Notes under the pieces: generated by a model
What the model was told of the DNA's origin: nothing
The model's input: only the letters and a program-made list of their open reading frames with translations
Databases searched by the model: none
Source of the DNA: Nonomuraea ceibae
GTDB taxonomy: Bacteria > Actinomycetota > Actinomycetes > Streptosporangiales > Streptosporangiaceae
DNA length: 64,000 nucleotides
NCBI RefSeq assembly: GCF_019396325.1
Contig: NZ_JAHKRO010000004.1
Span: 124,001-188,000 of the forward strand
Reading direction: 5' to 3'
Shown here: one piece after another, positions 18,012-26,600 of the stretch
Layout of the letters: each line of letters opens with the position of its first letter
Numbering within the stretch: the stretch's first letter is position 1
Made by a program: the position numbers and the translations under genes

Positions 18012-18911
18012 TCAGAGGGCGCTGCCCTGCTTCCACTGGGTCCAGTTGAGCTGCCAGTAGCTCCAGCCGTTGCGCCAGTCGAGCTTGCGCTTGGTGCCGG
18101 TGATCTTCACGACGTCACCGCGCTGGGCGATGTCGTAGAACCACTTGGCCCCGGCCGGGGTGGCGCGCACGCAGCCGTGGCTCTGGTTGGAGCGGCCTAG
18201 GAACTGGTAGTCGCCGTAGCTCTGGTGGACGTACTCGCCGCTGTCGGAGATGCGGACCGCCCACGGGATCTGCTCCTTGTAGTAGCGCGGGTCCTTGGGG
18301 TCGGTCACGCCCATCCACGACGAGGTCATGGTCTCCACGGCCTTCTTGCCCATGGTCAGGTGGACGCCGCTGGTGGTCAGGTAGACGTCGACGCCGTTCC
18401 TGATCAGCCCGCCCCGGCCGGCGCTGATCGGGATCTTCTTGGCCAGCCTGCCGTTGCGGTAGACCTTCATCACGTGCTTGCGGGTGTCGACGACGGAGAT
18501 GTTCTGCGCGCCGACGGCGAAGCGGCGGCTGACGTTCCTGGCCGCCTGGTTGCCCGGGATCTCGCTGAGCAGGGCCTTGAAGAGCACGTTCTGGTTGGGC
18601 TTCCAGTAGGTCTTGGTGCGGTAGACGACCTTGTTGTCGGCGATCCACCGCCAGGCGCCCTCGACGGGCTTGTCGGCCTCGACCCGCAGCACCGACTCGG
18701 CCGCCGCGCGGTCGCGCACCTTGCGGTCGAAGGTCACGATGATGGGGAAGCCGACGCCCACCTTCTCCGACTTCTCGCCGAGCGGGGTGATGTCGGCGAT
18801 GCCGAGCTTGACCTTCTTCGGCGCGGCGGCCTGGGCGGGCACCGTCGGCGCCACGCAGAGGGCCGCGGCGACCAGGGCGGTCACGGCCGGCATCCGGGGG
18901 AAGAGCTTCAC
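18012..18911 (-). CDS. Secreted L,D-transpeptidase with Ig-like domain
   Basis: Peptidoglycan 3-3 crosslinking enzyme acting outside the membrane. A Sec signal ends at AQA-A near residue 29. Residues 35-130 form an Ig-like (bacterial Ig/BigDomain) module. The catalytic YkuD domain follows, with the active-site motif SHGCVR at 244-249 and Cys247 as nucleophile. There is no lipobox, so it is probably released or wall-bound. The C-terminal Trp-rich tail (WSYWQLNWTQW) is the usual extension in actinobacterial Ldts. It converges on pcrA. The four paralogous secreted genes upstream lie on the same strand but are separated by 155 bases that include a strong hairpin. Confidence 0.93.
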   Translation of the reverse strand: MKLFPRMPAVTALVAAALCVAPTVPAQAAAPKKVKLGIADITPLGEKSEKVGVGFPIIVTFDRKVRDRAAAESVLRVEADKPVEGAWRWIADNKVVYRTKTYWKPNQNVLFKALLSEIPGNQAARNVSRRFAVGAQNISVVDTRKHVMKVYRNGRLAKKIPISAGRGGLIRNGVDVYLTTSGVHLTMGKKAVETMTSSWMGVTDPKDPRYYKEQIPWAVRISDSGEYVHQSYGDYQFLGRSNQSHGCVRATPAGAKWFYDIAQRGDVVKITGTKRKLDWRNGWSYWQLNWTQWKQGSAL

Positions 18912-19030
18912 AGGTCGTACTCCTGGACTATGTGCTTGACGCGTTCCGTAGGTGTGACAGCTGAGGCTCGTGTTTCGCCGTCCAGGAAGGCGTCACGATG
19001 TCATAACGGTTCAATTTTGTACATTCCGGT

Positions 19031-19059
19031 GGCCGGCCGTGGCGGCGCCACGGCCGGCC
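19031..19059 (-). terminator. Strong terminator-like hairpin closing the secreted-paralogue operon
   Basis: GGCCGGCCGTGGC (19031-19043) and its exact reverse complement (19047-19059) surround a 3-base loop. The hairpin lies eight bases after the stop of the last paralogue on the minus strand. An AT-richer stretch follows, but no clean T-run. Confidence 0.65.
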
Positions 19060-19066
19060 TCAGGAC

Positions 19067-19924
19067 CTACTTGGTGGCGATGCCGTTGAGCTTGCCGAAC
19101 TCCTCGACGGTCTCCTCGCCGCCCTCCTCCAGGTCGGTGGTGACCTGGTCGGCCGTCGGCGCCTTGATCGTCAGCTTGCCGCCCCAGCCGGTGAAGCGGG
19201 TGTCGACGCTCAGGCTCCCGCTGTCCATGGCCAGCGCGACCGCCGAGAACGTCGTCACCAGGCGCGTGGGCAGGCCCTTGGCGTCCACGGTGAGCCGCCA
19301 GTTGATCGGCGTCTTCAGCGTCTTGGCCGTGTCCTTCGCCCCCATCCTGGAAGCGCGGAACCACGCCGACGCCTTGCGCAGCTCACCGACGGTGATCTTG
19401 CCGGTGTAGCCGCCCGAGGTCGCCTTGGCGTTCTTGAACAGCGCCTTGAGCGTGGCCGGCTCCGCGATGTTCACGGGCTGGCCCAGCACGCCCAGAATGC
19501 CCGCGGGCGGGCCGTTCGGGGCCTTGTACCAGGTCTCGCCCTCCGGCAGCACGGTCGACCAGATGCCGCCCGACAGGTAGGACGTGGTGCCGATCCTGAT
19601 CGTGCGCTCCGACTTGGTCATCGCCGCGATCAGCGAGTCCTCCTCGGCGTCCAGGTCACTGGCGTTGATGGCCAGCTTGCCGGTGATGTCGGACGCGGCG
19701 ATGCCCGACCGGCCGAACGCGAAGCTGCCGTGACGCCTGAGGAAGACGGCGCGCTGGCCGTCCTCGATCACGGTGGTGCGCTCGGTGAACTTCACGCCCT
19801 TGCCCGGGGCGACGTGCTTCTTGACCGCCGTCACCGGGTTCTTGGGCGCAGCGGCCTGGGCGGGCGTCGCCGTCACGAGGGCGGCGGCCGACGCCAATGC
19901 CAGGCCGGTGATGATGCGCTTCAT
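19067..19924 (-). CDS. Secreted paralogue 4, LppX/LolA-like fold suspected
   Basis: One of four tandem secreted proteins. A Sec signal (MKRIITGLALASAAALVTATPAQA) is followed by the shared opening KNPVTAVKKHVAPGKGVKFTE. The later blocks are also shared: GRSGIAASDI, SYLSGGIW, LPEGETWYKA, EPATLKALFKNAKATSGGY and a closing TRFTGWGGKLTIKAP. The linear order and the 'sensitised' pattern (threshold sentence, then LTVDAKGLPTRLVTTF) recall the LppX_LprAFG/LolA class of lipid-binding proteins, but there is no lipobox Cys. Its C-terminal acidic tail (DLEEGGEETVEEFGK) is unique among the four. 285 residues. The fold assignment is inference; no catalytic motif is visible. Confidence 0.8.
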   Translation of the reverse strand: MKRIITGLALASAAALVTATPAQAAAPKNPVTAVKKHVAPGKGVKFTERTTVIEDGQRAVFLRRHGSFAFGRSGIAASDITGKLAINASDLDAEEDSLIAAMTKSERTIRIGTTSYLSGGIWSTVLPEGETWYKAPNGPPAGILGVLGQPVNIAEPATLKALFKNAKATSGGYTGKITVGELRKASAWFRASRMGAKDTAKTLKTPINWRLTVDAKGLPTRLVTTFSAVALAMDSGSLSVDTRFTGWGGKLTIKAPTADQVTTDLEEGGEETVEEFGKLNGIATK

Positions 19925-19974
19925 GCGGATTCCTCTCGATTCCTGTAGTCGTTCGTGCAGGGGCCCGGCGGGTC

Positions 19975-20730
19975 TCAGTCCTTGGACTTGGGAGCGACCT
20001 TGCCGGCGGTCGGCGCCTTGATCGTCACCTTCGCGCCCCAGCCCCTGTAGGTGGTGTCGTTCTTGACCGTGACCCCCTGCCAGCCGATGAGCCCCTCGGC
20101 GTCGTAGGAGGAGACCAGCCGCTGCGGAACGCCGCTACGGCTGACCGTGAGCCGCCAGTCGACCTCGGTCTTGGGCTCCATGTAGAGCGGGACGCTCATG
20201 CGGAACCACGGCGACACCTTCTTCAGCTGGTCGAACGTGATCGTGCCCTGGTAGCCGTTCGACGTGCGCTCGGCCTTGGCCAGCAGCTTCTTCAGCGTGG
20301 CGGGCTCGACCGGGTTGATCGGCTGGGAGAACCAGCTGCTCGACCCGGTGTGGTCGGACTTGCGCCAGGTCTTGCCCTTCGGCAGGTTCTCGCGGTAGAT
20401 CCCGCCCGACACGTACGCCGTCTTGCCGACGATGATCGTGCGGTCGTTCTTGAAGACGGACTCGCCTTCCTTGACCTGGTACGTCGCCGCCAGGTCGGCT
20501 GCCGCGATCTTGCCCTTGCCGAACATGATCCGGCCCGTGCGCTTCATGAACGGCTCCGGGCCGGTGGACTCGCGCACGAGCGTGGTGGTGTCGGTGAAGC
20601 TGACGCCCTTGCCCGCGACGAGCTGCTTCTTGACCGCCGCGAGGGGGTCCTTGGGCGCCGCCTGCGCGGGGGCGGCCACGGCGAGCGCGGCGGCCGAGGC
20701 CAGCGCGACGCCGGTGATGAGGGTTCTCAT
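19975..20730 (-). CDS. Secreted paralogue 3, LppX/LolA-like fold suspected
   Basis: A 251-residue exported protein with signal MRTLITGVALASAAALAVAA ending at AQA-A. Shared family blocks are KKQLVAGKGVSFTDTTT, RTGRIMFGKGKIAAADL, AYVSGGIYRENLPKGKTW, EPATLKKLLAKAERTSNGYQ and TTYRGWGAKVTIKAPTAG. Its N-terminal coding DNA is almost identical to that of the neighbour at 20791-21543 over 142 bases, a sign of recent duplication or gene conversion. The mature protein has no Cys lipobox and no recognised catalytic residues. The likely role is binding a hydrophobic ligand or a wall component, by analogy only. Confidence 0.8.
   Translation of the reverse strand: MRTLITGVALASAAALAVAAPAQAAPKDPLAAVKKQLVAGKGVSFTDTTTLVRESTGPEPFMKRTGRIMFGKGKIAAADLAATYQVKEGESVFKNDRTIIVGKTAYVSGGIYRENLPKGKTWRKSDHTGSSSWFSQPINPVEPATLKKLLAKAERTSNGYQGTITFDQLKKVSPWFRMSVPLYMEPKTEVDWRLTVSRSGVPQRLVSSYDAEGLIGWQGVTVKNDTTYRGWGAKVTIKAPTAGKVAPKSKD
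20581..20722. repeat. 142-bp near-identical direct repeat, copy 1
   Basis: Matches 21394-21535 at an offset of 813 bases with two mismatches by eye (at 20589 and 20623). It covers the signal peptide and the first 20 or so mature residues of two neighbouring paralogues. The rest of the genes is clearly more diverged, so recent gene conversion is as likely as recent duplication. Confidence 0.85.
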
Positions 20731-20758
20731 GAGGGTGCCATTTCTGGTGAGGGGTACG

Positions 20759-20785
20759 GGCGGGCCCTCTCGGGAAGGGCCCGCC
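20759..20785 (-). terminator. 10-bp inverted repeat between two secreted paralogues
   Basis: GGCGGGCCCT (20759-20768) and AGGGCCCGCC (20776-20785) form a perfect stem with a 7-base loop in the 60-base gap between paralogue genes. It may lower read-through from paralogue 2 into paralogue 3 or protect the upstream mRNA. Confidence 0.5.
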
Positions 20786-20790
20786 GGACG

Positions 20791-21543
20791 TCACTCCGCC
20801 GCGACCGTGCCGGCGGGCGGAGCCTTGATCGACACCTTGGCGCCCCAGCCTCGGTACGTGGTGTCCATCCTGAGCGTGCCGAGCATGCCCCTGACCATCC
20901 CGCCGGCCGGGTAGGAGGTGACCAGCCGCTTCGGCAGGCCGTCAGGGCCGACGGTGAGCTTCCAGGTCACCTCGGTCGCGCCTGCCCGCCACAGCGGGAC
21001 GCTCTGGTTGAACCAGGGCGAGACCTTGCCCAGCTCGTCGAACGTGATCGTGCCCTGGTAGCCGCCCGCCGTGCGCTTGGCCTTGGCCAGCAGCTTCTTC
21101 AGCGTGGCGGGCTCGGCCGGGTTGATCGGCTGGGCCCAGTTGTTGCTCAGCGCCGCGCTGTCGGTCTTGAGCCACTTCTTCCCCTCCGGCAGCTGCTTGT
21201 CGTAGTAGCGGCCGGACAGGTAGGCGGACTTGCCGATCAGGATCGTCCGATCGTTCTGGAAGGAGTCCAGCCCTCGCTGGAGGGTCTCCTTCGGATACGT
21301 GGACGCCATGTCGGTCGCGGCCACCTTGCCCTTGCCGAACATGAAGCGGCCCGTGCGCTTCAGGTACGGCTCGGGGCCGTCGTCGCGCACGTACGTGGTG
21401 GCGTCGGTGAAGCTGACGCCCTTGCCCGCGACGAGTTGCTTCTTGACCGCCGCGAGGGGGTCCTTGGGCGCCGCCTGCGCGGGGGCGGCCACGGCGAGCG
21501 CGGCGGCCGAGGCCAGCGCGACGCCGGTGATGAGGCCCTTCAC
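20791..21543 (-). CDS. Secreted paralogue 2, LppX/LolA-like fold suspected
   Basis: A 250-residue exported protein with signal VKGLITGVALASAAALAVAA (GTG start). The GTG at 21543 lies five bases after the TAA of the upstream paralogue and has no good ribosome-binding site, so translation is probably coupled. A longer in-frame extension into the upstream gene is a shadow. Family blocks are KKQLVAGKGVSFTDATT, RTGRFMFGKGKVAATDM, AYLSGRYYDKQLPEGKKW, EPATLKKLLAKAKRTAGGYQ and TTYRGWGAKVSIKAPPAG. The N-terminal DNA is shared with copy 3 over 142 bases. No catalytic motif was seen; the function is unknown. Confidence 0.8.
   Translation of the reverse strand: MKGLITGVALASAAALAVAAPAQAAPKDPLAAVKKQLVAGKGVSFTDATTYVRDDGPEPYLKRTGRFMFGKGKVAATDMASTYPKETLQRGLDSFQNDRTILIGKSAYLSGRYYDKQLPEGKKWLKTDSAALSNNWAQPINPAEPATLKKLLAKAKRTAGGYQGTITFDELGKVSPWFNQSVPLWRAGATEVTWKLTVGPDGLPKRLVTSYPAGGMVRGMLGTLRMDTTYRGWGAKVSIKAPPAGTVAAE
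21394..21535. repeat. 142-bp near-identical direct repeat, copy 2
   Basis: Partner of 20581-20722, with two differences by eye (at 21402 and 21436). It encodes the signal peptide and start of the mature region of paralogue 2. Confidence 0.85.
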
Positions 21544-21548
21544 GCGGT

Positions 21549-22370
21549 TTACCGCTGGTCCAGCGAGTGGAGGCCCTTGCCGGGCAGCTCCGACGGCAGC
21601 TCGGTGTCCTTGCCCAGGTCGAGGAGGTCGACCCACTGCGACTCCGGCGGCGCGACGACCTTGACCTTGCCGCCCCAGCCCGTGTAGCGGCTCTCGGTGA
21701 CGGCCCTGGTCTTGCCGAGCAGGCCGAAGTCCAGCGTGTAGTCGCTGACCACGCGCTTGATCAGGCCCTTGGCGTCGACGTCCAGCAGGTAGGAGATCTT
21801 GATCTTGCCGACGTTGCCGGTGATCTTGGCGCCGGTGAGCTTGCCCAGCTCCTTGGCCGTCAGCGAGCCGGCGTAGTCGCCCTTGACGACCTTGGCCTTG
21901 GCGACCAGGGCCTTGAGCAGCTTGGCGTCGAAGACGTCGATGACCTGCTCGGTGCCCATGGCCTGGACGCCCTCGTAGCGCACCCACTTCTTGCCCTCGG
22001 GCAGCTCCTCGCTGAAGAGCCCGCCCTGCATGTAGGTGTCGCCGCCGACGCTGATGGCGCGCGAGTTGGAGATGCCGCGCAGCATCTCGGCCATCTCCGC
22101 CGAGGCGCCCTTCGGGATCTTGACGCGGGTCGTGAGGTCGGAGGCGACCACTCCGGACTTGCCGAATTCGAGCACGCCGGTGGTCTTGCCGCTTCTGGTC
22201 TCTTTACCGTCGGTGAACGTCCGGTTCGTTTCTGAAACCCGAACGCCGTGGCCCGGCTTGAGCTGCTTCTGCAGCGCCTTGACCGGGTTGACGGGCGCGG
22301 CCTGCGCTGGTGCCGCCGTGACCAGCGTCGACATGGCGGCCACGGCCAGCCCGGCAATGATTCGCTTCAT
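21549..22370 (-). CDS. Secreted paralogue 1, LppX/LolA-like fold suspected
   Basis: First gene of the tandem set, 273 residues. A signal peptide (MKRIIAGLAVAAMSTLVTAA, cut after AQA) is followed by NPVKALQKQLKPGHGVRVSE. Further blocks are GVLEFGKSGVVASDLTTR, TYMQGGLFSEELPEGKKW, LLKALVAKAKVVKGDYAG and SRYTGWGGKVKVVAPP. It is more diverged than copies 2 and 3 and ends with its own tail (LPSELPGKGLHSLDQR). The signal core resembles that of copy 4 (MKRIITGLA), so copies 1 and 4 and copies 2 and 3 may be two pairs. The promoter probably lies in 22371-22480. The ligand is unknown. Confidence 0.8.
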   Translation of the reverse strand: MKRIIAGLAVAAMSTLVTAAPAQAAPVNPVKALQKQLKPGHGVRVSETNRTFTDGKETRSGKTTGVLEFGKSGVVASDLTTRVKIPKGASAEMAEMLRGISNSRAISVGGDTYMQGGLFSEELPEGKKWVRYEGVQAMGTEQVIDVFDAKLLKALVAKAKVVKGDYAGSLTAKELGKLTGAKITGNVGKIKISYLLDVDAKGLIKRVVSDYTLDFGLLGKTRAVTESRYTGWGGKVKVVAPPESQWVDLLDLGKDTELPSELPGKGLHSLDQR

Positions 22371-22539
22371 TGCGATCCTTTGACGTCGAGTTATTGAGGG
22401 GTATGGATCATGTCAATTGAAGATCACAGGTATATCTCGGCGAAACTGGTTATTAACGTCGAATCGGTGCACTTTCCGTGCAGCGTGCGCATCGGGGAAG
22501 TGAGATCACCGTCACATCGCGGGATATCTGCTACCCGAT

Positions 22540-22553
22540 GACCTGGTCAGGTC
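22540..22553. promoter_or_regulatory. Perfect inverted repeat upstream of sucC
   Basis: GACCTG-GT-CAGGTC lies about 100 bases before the sucC GTG start, next to a possible -10 element (TAGGCT, near 22565). The 281-base stretch 22371-22651 holds no gene I can support. This palindrome is its only clear structure, and it could be a regulator site for the succinyl-CoA synthetase operon. Confidence 0.4.
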
Positions 22554-22651
22554 AAGGTTGGGGCTAGGCTTCACTGGCGGAAAACGCCCGGCACGCACGG
22601 GGTGGACCGGGCCGTCGAACATCAGTCGGAAATGAGCAAGGACGGACCCTC

Positions 22652-23833
22652 GTGGACCTGTTCGAACATCAGGCGAAGGAGCTCTTCGCGGACTACGGCA
22701 TCCCGGTGCCTCGCGGCATCGTCGCCCACACCGTGGAGGAAGTGCGGGCGGCAGCGGAGCAGCTGACCGGCCGTGTCGTCGTCAAGGCCCAGGTAAAGAC
22801 CGGCGGGCGCGGGAAGGCCGGCGGCGTGAAGGTGGCCGACGACGCCGCCGACGCCGTCGAGAAGGCCGGCGCGATCCTCGGCATGGACATCAAGGGCCAC
22901 ACGGTCCACAAGGTGCTCGTGGAGGAGGCCAGCGCGATCGCGGAGGAGTACTACTTCTCGTTCCTGCTCGACCGCGCCAACCGCACCTTCCTCGCGATCT
23001 GCTCGGCCGCGGGCGGCATGGACATCGAGGAGGTCGCCCACAGCACGCCCGAGAAGGTCGCCAAGGTGCCCGTCTCGGCGCTGACCGGCGTCGACCGGGC
23101 CAAGGCCCGCGACATCGCGATCGCCGGCGGCCTGCCGGAGAAGGCCCTCGACGGCGCCGCCGAGCTCATCGAGAAGCTCTGGTGCGCGTTCGTCGACGAG
23201 GACGCCACGCTGGTCGAGGTCAACCCGATGATCCTCGCGGCCGACGGGCAGGTGAAGGCGCTCGACGGCAAGGTCACGCTCGACGACAACGCCACCTTCC
23301 GCCAGGCCGACCACGAGGCCTTCGCCGACAAGGCGGCCGAGGACCCCCTGGAGGCCAAGGCCAAGGAGAAGGACCTCAACTACGTCAAGCTCGACGGCGA
23401 CGTCGGCATCATCGGCAACGGCGCCGGCCTGGTCATGTCCACGCTCGACGTGGTCGCCTACGCCGGTGAGGCGTTCCCGGGCAAGCCGTCCCCGGCCAAC
23501 TTCCTCGACATCGGCGGCGGCGCGTCCGCCGAGGTCATGGCGGCCGGCCTGGAGATCATCATGTCCGACCCGTCGGTCAAGTCGATCTTCGTGAACGTCT
23601 TCGGCGGCATCACCGCCTGCGACGCCGTCGCCAACGGCATCGTGTCGGCGTTCAAGCTCCTCGAAAGCCGCGGCGAGGCCGTCACGCACCCGCTGGTGGT
23701 CCGACTCGACGGCAACAACGCCCAGCTCGGGCGGCAGATCCTGGCCGACGCCGCACTCCCGCGCGTCGAGCTGGTAGACACGATGGACGACGCGGCCAAG
23801 CGGGCCGCCGAGCTCGCTGCGGCAGGTGTGTGA
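22652..23833 (+). CDS. sucC: Succinyl-CoA synthetase (ADP-forming) beta subunit
   Basis: TCA-cycle enzyme subunit that binds nucleotide and the carboxylate in the ATP-grasp reaction succinate + CoA + ATP to succinyl-CoA. It opens [20 protein letters not shown], the signature N-terminus. Lys46 lies in the ATP-grasp strand ([18 protein letters not shown]), the nucleotide-binding Glu region is VEEASAI and the closing motif is [16 protein letters not shown] near residue 312. At 393 residues it is complete. The GTG at 22652 follows AAGGACGG. Three bases separate its stop from sucD, so the subunits are co-translated. Confidence 0.97.
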   Translation: MDLFEHQAKELFADYGIPVPRGIVAHTVEEVRAAAEQLTGRVVVKAQVKTGGRGKAGGVKVADDAADAVEKAGAILGMDIKGHTVHKVLVEEASAIAEEYYFSFLLDRANRTFLAICSAAGGMDIEEVAHSTPEKVAKVPVSALTGVDRAKARDIAIAGGLPEKALDGAAELIEKLWCAFVDEDATLVEVNPMILAADGQVKALDGKVTLDDNATFRQADHEAFADKAAEDPLEAKAKEKDLNYVKLDGDVGIIGNGAGLVMSTLDVVAYAGEAFPGKPSPANFLDIGGGASAEVMAAGLEIIMSDPSVKSIFVNVFGGITACDAVANGIVSAFKLLESRGEAVTHPLVVRLDGNNAQLGRQILADAALPRVELVDTMDDAAKRAAELAAAGV

Positions 23834-23836
23834 CAC

Positions 23837-24712
23837 ATGGCTATCTGGCTGACCGAGAACAGCAAGATCATCGTTCAGGGCATGACCGGCGGCGAGGGCA
23901 CCAAGCACACCCGCCGCATGCTCGCCTCCGGCGCCCGCGTCGTGGGCGGCGTCAACGCCCGCAAGGCCGGCACCACGCACGAGGGCCTGCCCGTGTTCGG
24001 CACGGTCAAGGAGGCCATCGAGAAGACCCGCGCCGACGTGTCGGTCGTCTTCGTGCCCCCGGCGTTCACCAAGGACGCCGTCAAGGAGGCCATCGACGCC
24101 GAGATCCCGCTCTGCGTCGTCATCACCGAGGGCGTGCCGGTCCACGACTCCACCGAGTTCTGGGCGTACGCGGTCGCCAAGGGCAACAAGACCCGCATCA
24201 TCGGCCCCAACTGCCCCGGCATCGCCTCGCCCGGCGCCTCCAACGCCGGCATCATCCCGGCCGACATCACCACCGCGGGCCGCATCGGCCTGGTGTCCAA
24301 GTCCGGCACGCTGACCTACCAGCTCATGTACGAGCTGCGTGACTTCGGCTTCTCCACGGCCGTGGGCATCGGCGGCGACCCGGTCATCGGGACCACCCAC
24401 ATCGACGCCCTCCAGGCGTTCCAGGAGGACCCGGGCACCGACGCGATCGTCATGATCGGCGAGATCGGCGGCGACGCCGAGGAGCGCGCGGCGGCCTACA
24501 TCGAGGAGCATGTCACCAAGCCGGTCGTCGCCTACGTCGCGGGCTTCACCGCCCCCGAGGGCAAGACCATGGGCCACGCGGGCGCCATCGTGTCCGGCTC
24601 CGCGGGCACCGCCCAGGCCAAGAAGGAGGCCCTGGAGAAGGTCGGCGTCCGCGTCGGCAAGACCCCCTCCGAGACCGCTCGGCTGATGCGGGAGATCATG
24701 CAGTCCCGCTGA
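23837..24712 (+). CDS. sucD: Succinyl-CoA synthetase alpha subunit
   Basis: CoA-binding and phosphohistidine subunit. The Rossmann CoA domain begins [21 protein letters not shown] appears near residue 122 and the catalytic histidine is His247 in [10 protein letters not shown]. At 291 residues it matches the family. It follows sucC after three bases. The conserved actinobacterial neighbourhood continues with a DUF6350 membrane protein and the purN-purH pair. A strong Rho-independent-type hairpin with TTTT lies 17 bases after the stop. Confidence 0.97.
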   Translation: MAIWLTENSKIIVQGMTGGEGTKHTRRMLASGARVVGGVNARKAGTTHEGLPVFGTVKEAIEKTRADVSVVFVPPAFTKDAVKEAIDAEIPLCVVITEGVPVHDSTEFWAYAVAKGNKTRIIGPNCPGIASPGASNAGIIPADITTAGRIGLVSKSGTLTYQLMYELRDFGFSTAVGIGGDPVIGTTHIDALQAFQEDPGTDAIVMIGEIGGDAEERAAAYIEEHVTKPVVAYVAGFTAPEGKTMGHAGAIVSGSAGTAQAKKEALEKVGVRVGKTPSETARLMREIMQSR

Positions 24713-24728
24713 ACTGCTTTCACGGCCG

Positions 24729-24764
24729 AAGCCCCGCGCGGTTGAGCGCGGGGCTTCCGCTTTT
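24729..24764 (+). terminator. Rho-independent terminator of sucCD
   Basis: AAGCCCCGCGC (24729-24739) pairs perfectly with GCGCGGGGCTT (24746-24756) across a 6-base loop, followed by CCGC and TTTT (24761-24764). It is the clearest intrinsic terminator in the window. Confidence 0.9.
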
Positions 24765-24865
24765 CCTGGGCGCCGCCCGGGAGCGCTCACGGCCGGTCGG
24801 TGACACGCCGGCCGGTTGGGCCCGCGAGTGCGCCCCGGCCGCCCTGTCCGGGGCTTTGGGGTCTC

Positions 24866-24896
24866 TTGATCTTGCCCTCGACGACTATTGATCTTG
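24866..24896. promoter_or_regulatory. Two copies of TTGATCTTG, 22 bp apart
   Basis: TTGATCTTG occurs at 24866-24874 and 24888-24896, on the same face of the helix two turns apart, 76 bases upstream of the DUF6350 start. It could be a tandem regulator site or contain the -35 region. Nothing else stands out in 24765-24971. Confidence 0.3.
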
Positions 24897-24971
24897 AAAC
24901 GGCGCACAAACTGGGCGGGGGCGGCGCGTCAACCAAGCGCTGGTCGGGAAAGATTGAGAAAATCGCTTGTT

Positions 24972-26600
24972 GTGACGGCGATACTCGACCAGCTGCGGAC
25001 CGCCCCCCGGTCGGTTCTCGGCAAGCTCCCCGGGGTCTCGAGTGACGATGACGAGACGCGCCGGCCACTGCCTGTGTCCGGGATGCTGGCCGCCGCGTGC
25101 ACGCTGGGCGTCGGGCTGGCCGTGCTCACGACGCTCACGCTGGTCGGCTGGATCGCCGCGCCACGCGGCACGCTGGGCGACGGGCTGCCCGGGGTGTTCC
25201 GCACGGCGGCGCAGATCTGGCTGGCGGCCCACCATGCCGGGTTCGCCATCCCGGGAGGCCGGGTGGGGCTGCTGCCGATCGGCCTGATGGTGCTGCCCGC
25301 CGTGCTGCTGTACAAGGCGGGCCGGTGGATGGCCCGCGACGCCGACCTGCGGCTGCGGCTGCCGGCGCGGCTGCCGAAGAACAGCCCGCGCGAGAAGGCC
25401 GCGGCCCGGCGCCGCGCCCAGCTGCTGCTGGTGGCGCAGGCCGGTGTGTCGCTGGCGGCCCCGTACGCGCTGCTGGCGGGTCTGATCGCGCTCGTCACCA
25501 GCAACGAGATCACCCAGCCGTTCATCGGCGAGGCGCTGCTGAGCCACTTCCTGCTGGCGTTCGTGGTGGGCGCGGTGGCGACGGCGCGGACGATCGGGCC
25601 GTGGCGGGCGATGCTGCGGCTGCTGCCCGAGCGGGTGCGGGCGCTGACGGTCGGCACGGCGGTGGCCACGGCGCTGCTCGTGCTGTTCGGGCTGGGCCTA
25701 GTGCTGGTCGCCGTGGCGCTCAACTTCGACCAGGTGCGCGAGCTGTCGGACGTGCTGTCGCCGGGGGTCGTGGGCGGGCTGCTGCTCCTGCTGGTGCAGG
25801 CGCTCTACCTGTTCAACGTGGTCATCTGGGCGTCGTCGTACATCGCCGGGCCGGGCTTCGCGATCGGCGCCGACACGCTGGTGGCGCCCACGGGCGTGCA
25901 GCTCGGCACGGTGCCGAGCCTGCCGCTGCTGGGCGCGCTGCCGGAGAGCGGGCCGGTGCCCGCGTGGATGATGGCGGTGATCGCGCTGCCGTTCGCGGCG
26001 GGCGCGGTGGCGGGCGTGGTCGTGGCCAGGATGTCGCCTTCTCCCGCGTACGAGGCCGCGCCGCTGTGGGGTTTCCTGACGGGCGTCACGTCAGGGCTGG
26101 TGGCGGGGCTGCTGGCGGCGCTGTCCGGGGGCCCGATCGGCGGCGGCCGGCTGACGGCCGTCGGGCCGTCGCCGTGGGAGGTGGCGCTGTCGGTCGCGCT
26201 GGAGGTCGGCGTGGCGGCGGGCATCTCCGCCGGGGTGACGAACCTGCTGCTGCTCAACCGCAAGGCCCGCGCGCCGCTGGACAAGGCGGCGGCGCCGATG
26301 CGCAAGGCGGGGGCGGCGATCGCCCGGGCGGCGAGCAAGGTGGGGCTGGCCGAGGCCGACGCCCGCCCGCTGCCCGGTCACTGGATGGACGCCACGGAGG
26401 CCGACACCCAGCCGATCCCGGTCATCCGTGACGACTGGCAGGACGAGCACGCCTCGGCCGCGGCCGAGACGCTCTCGCAGGCGCGCCCGCGCCCGCCGAT
26501 GGACCAGGCGGCGCCGGCGCGTCAGGACATCGTGGACGAGTCGGACGACCGGGGCGGCCACGTCATCTACGTCGACCCCTACGCCTGGGACCGGGACTAG
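24972..26600 (+). CDS. DUF6350 (PerM-like) polytopic membrane protein
   Basis: Integral membrane protein of the actinobacterial DUF6350 family; the mycobacterial relative PerM is linked to cell division and envelope stability. About ten to twelve hydrophobic helices lie between residues 35 and 430. A Lys/Arg-rich region (KARAPLDKAAAPMRKAG) and a hydrophilic tail ending DPYAWDRD follow. The GTG at 24972 is chosen because the family begins with a short TAILDQLRTAPR segment; an in-frame ATG at 24888 would add unrelated residues. Position between sucD and purN is conserved in actinobacteria. The 3' end overlaps the convergent small membrane protein gene by four bases. Confidence 0.85.
   Translation: MTAILDQLRTAPRSVLGKLPGVSSDDDETRRPLPVSGMLAAACTLGVGLAVLTTLTLVGWIAAPRGTLGDGLPGVFRTAAQIWLAAHHAGFAIPGGRVGLLPIGLMVLPAVLLYKAGRWMARDADLRLRLPARLPKNSPREKAAARRRAQLLLVAQAGVSLAAPYALLAGLIALVTSNEITQPFIGEALLSHFLLAFVVGAVATARTIGPWRAMLRLLPERVRALTVGTAVATALLVLFGLGLVLVAVALNFDQVRELSDVLSPGVVGGLLLLLVQALYLFNVVIWASSYIAGPGFAIGADTLVAPTGVQLGTVPSLPLLGALPESGPVPAWMMAVIALPFAAGAVAGVVVARMSPSPAYEAAPLWGFLTGVTSGLVAGLLAALSGGPIGGGRLTAVGPSPWEVALSVALEVGVAAGISAGVTNLLLLNRKARAPLDKAAAPMRKAGAAIARAASKVGLAEADARPLPGHWMDATEADTQPIPVIRDDWQDEHASAAAETLSQARPRPPMDQAAPARQDIVDESDDRGGHVIYVDPYAWDRD

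Noticed and set aside
22622..24907. 761-codon minus-strand frame over sucCD
   Set aside because: Shadow of sucC and sucD; no recognisable domain and no ribosome-binding site.
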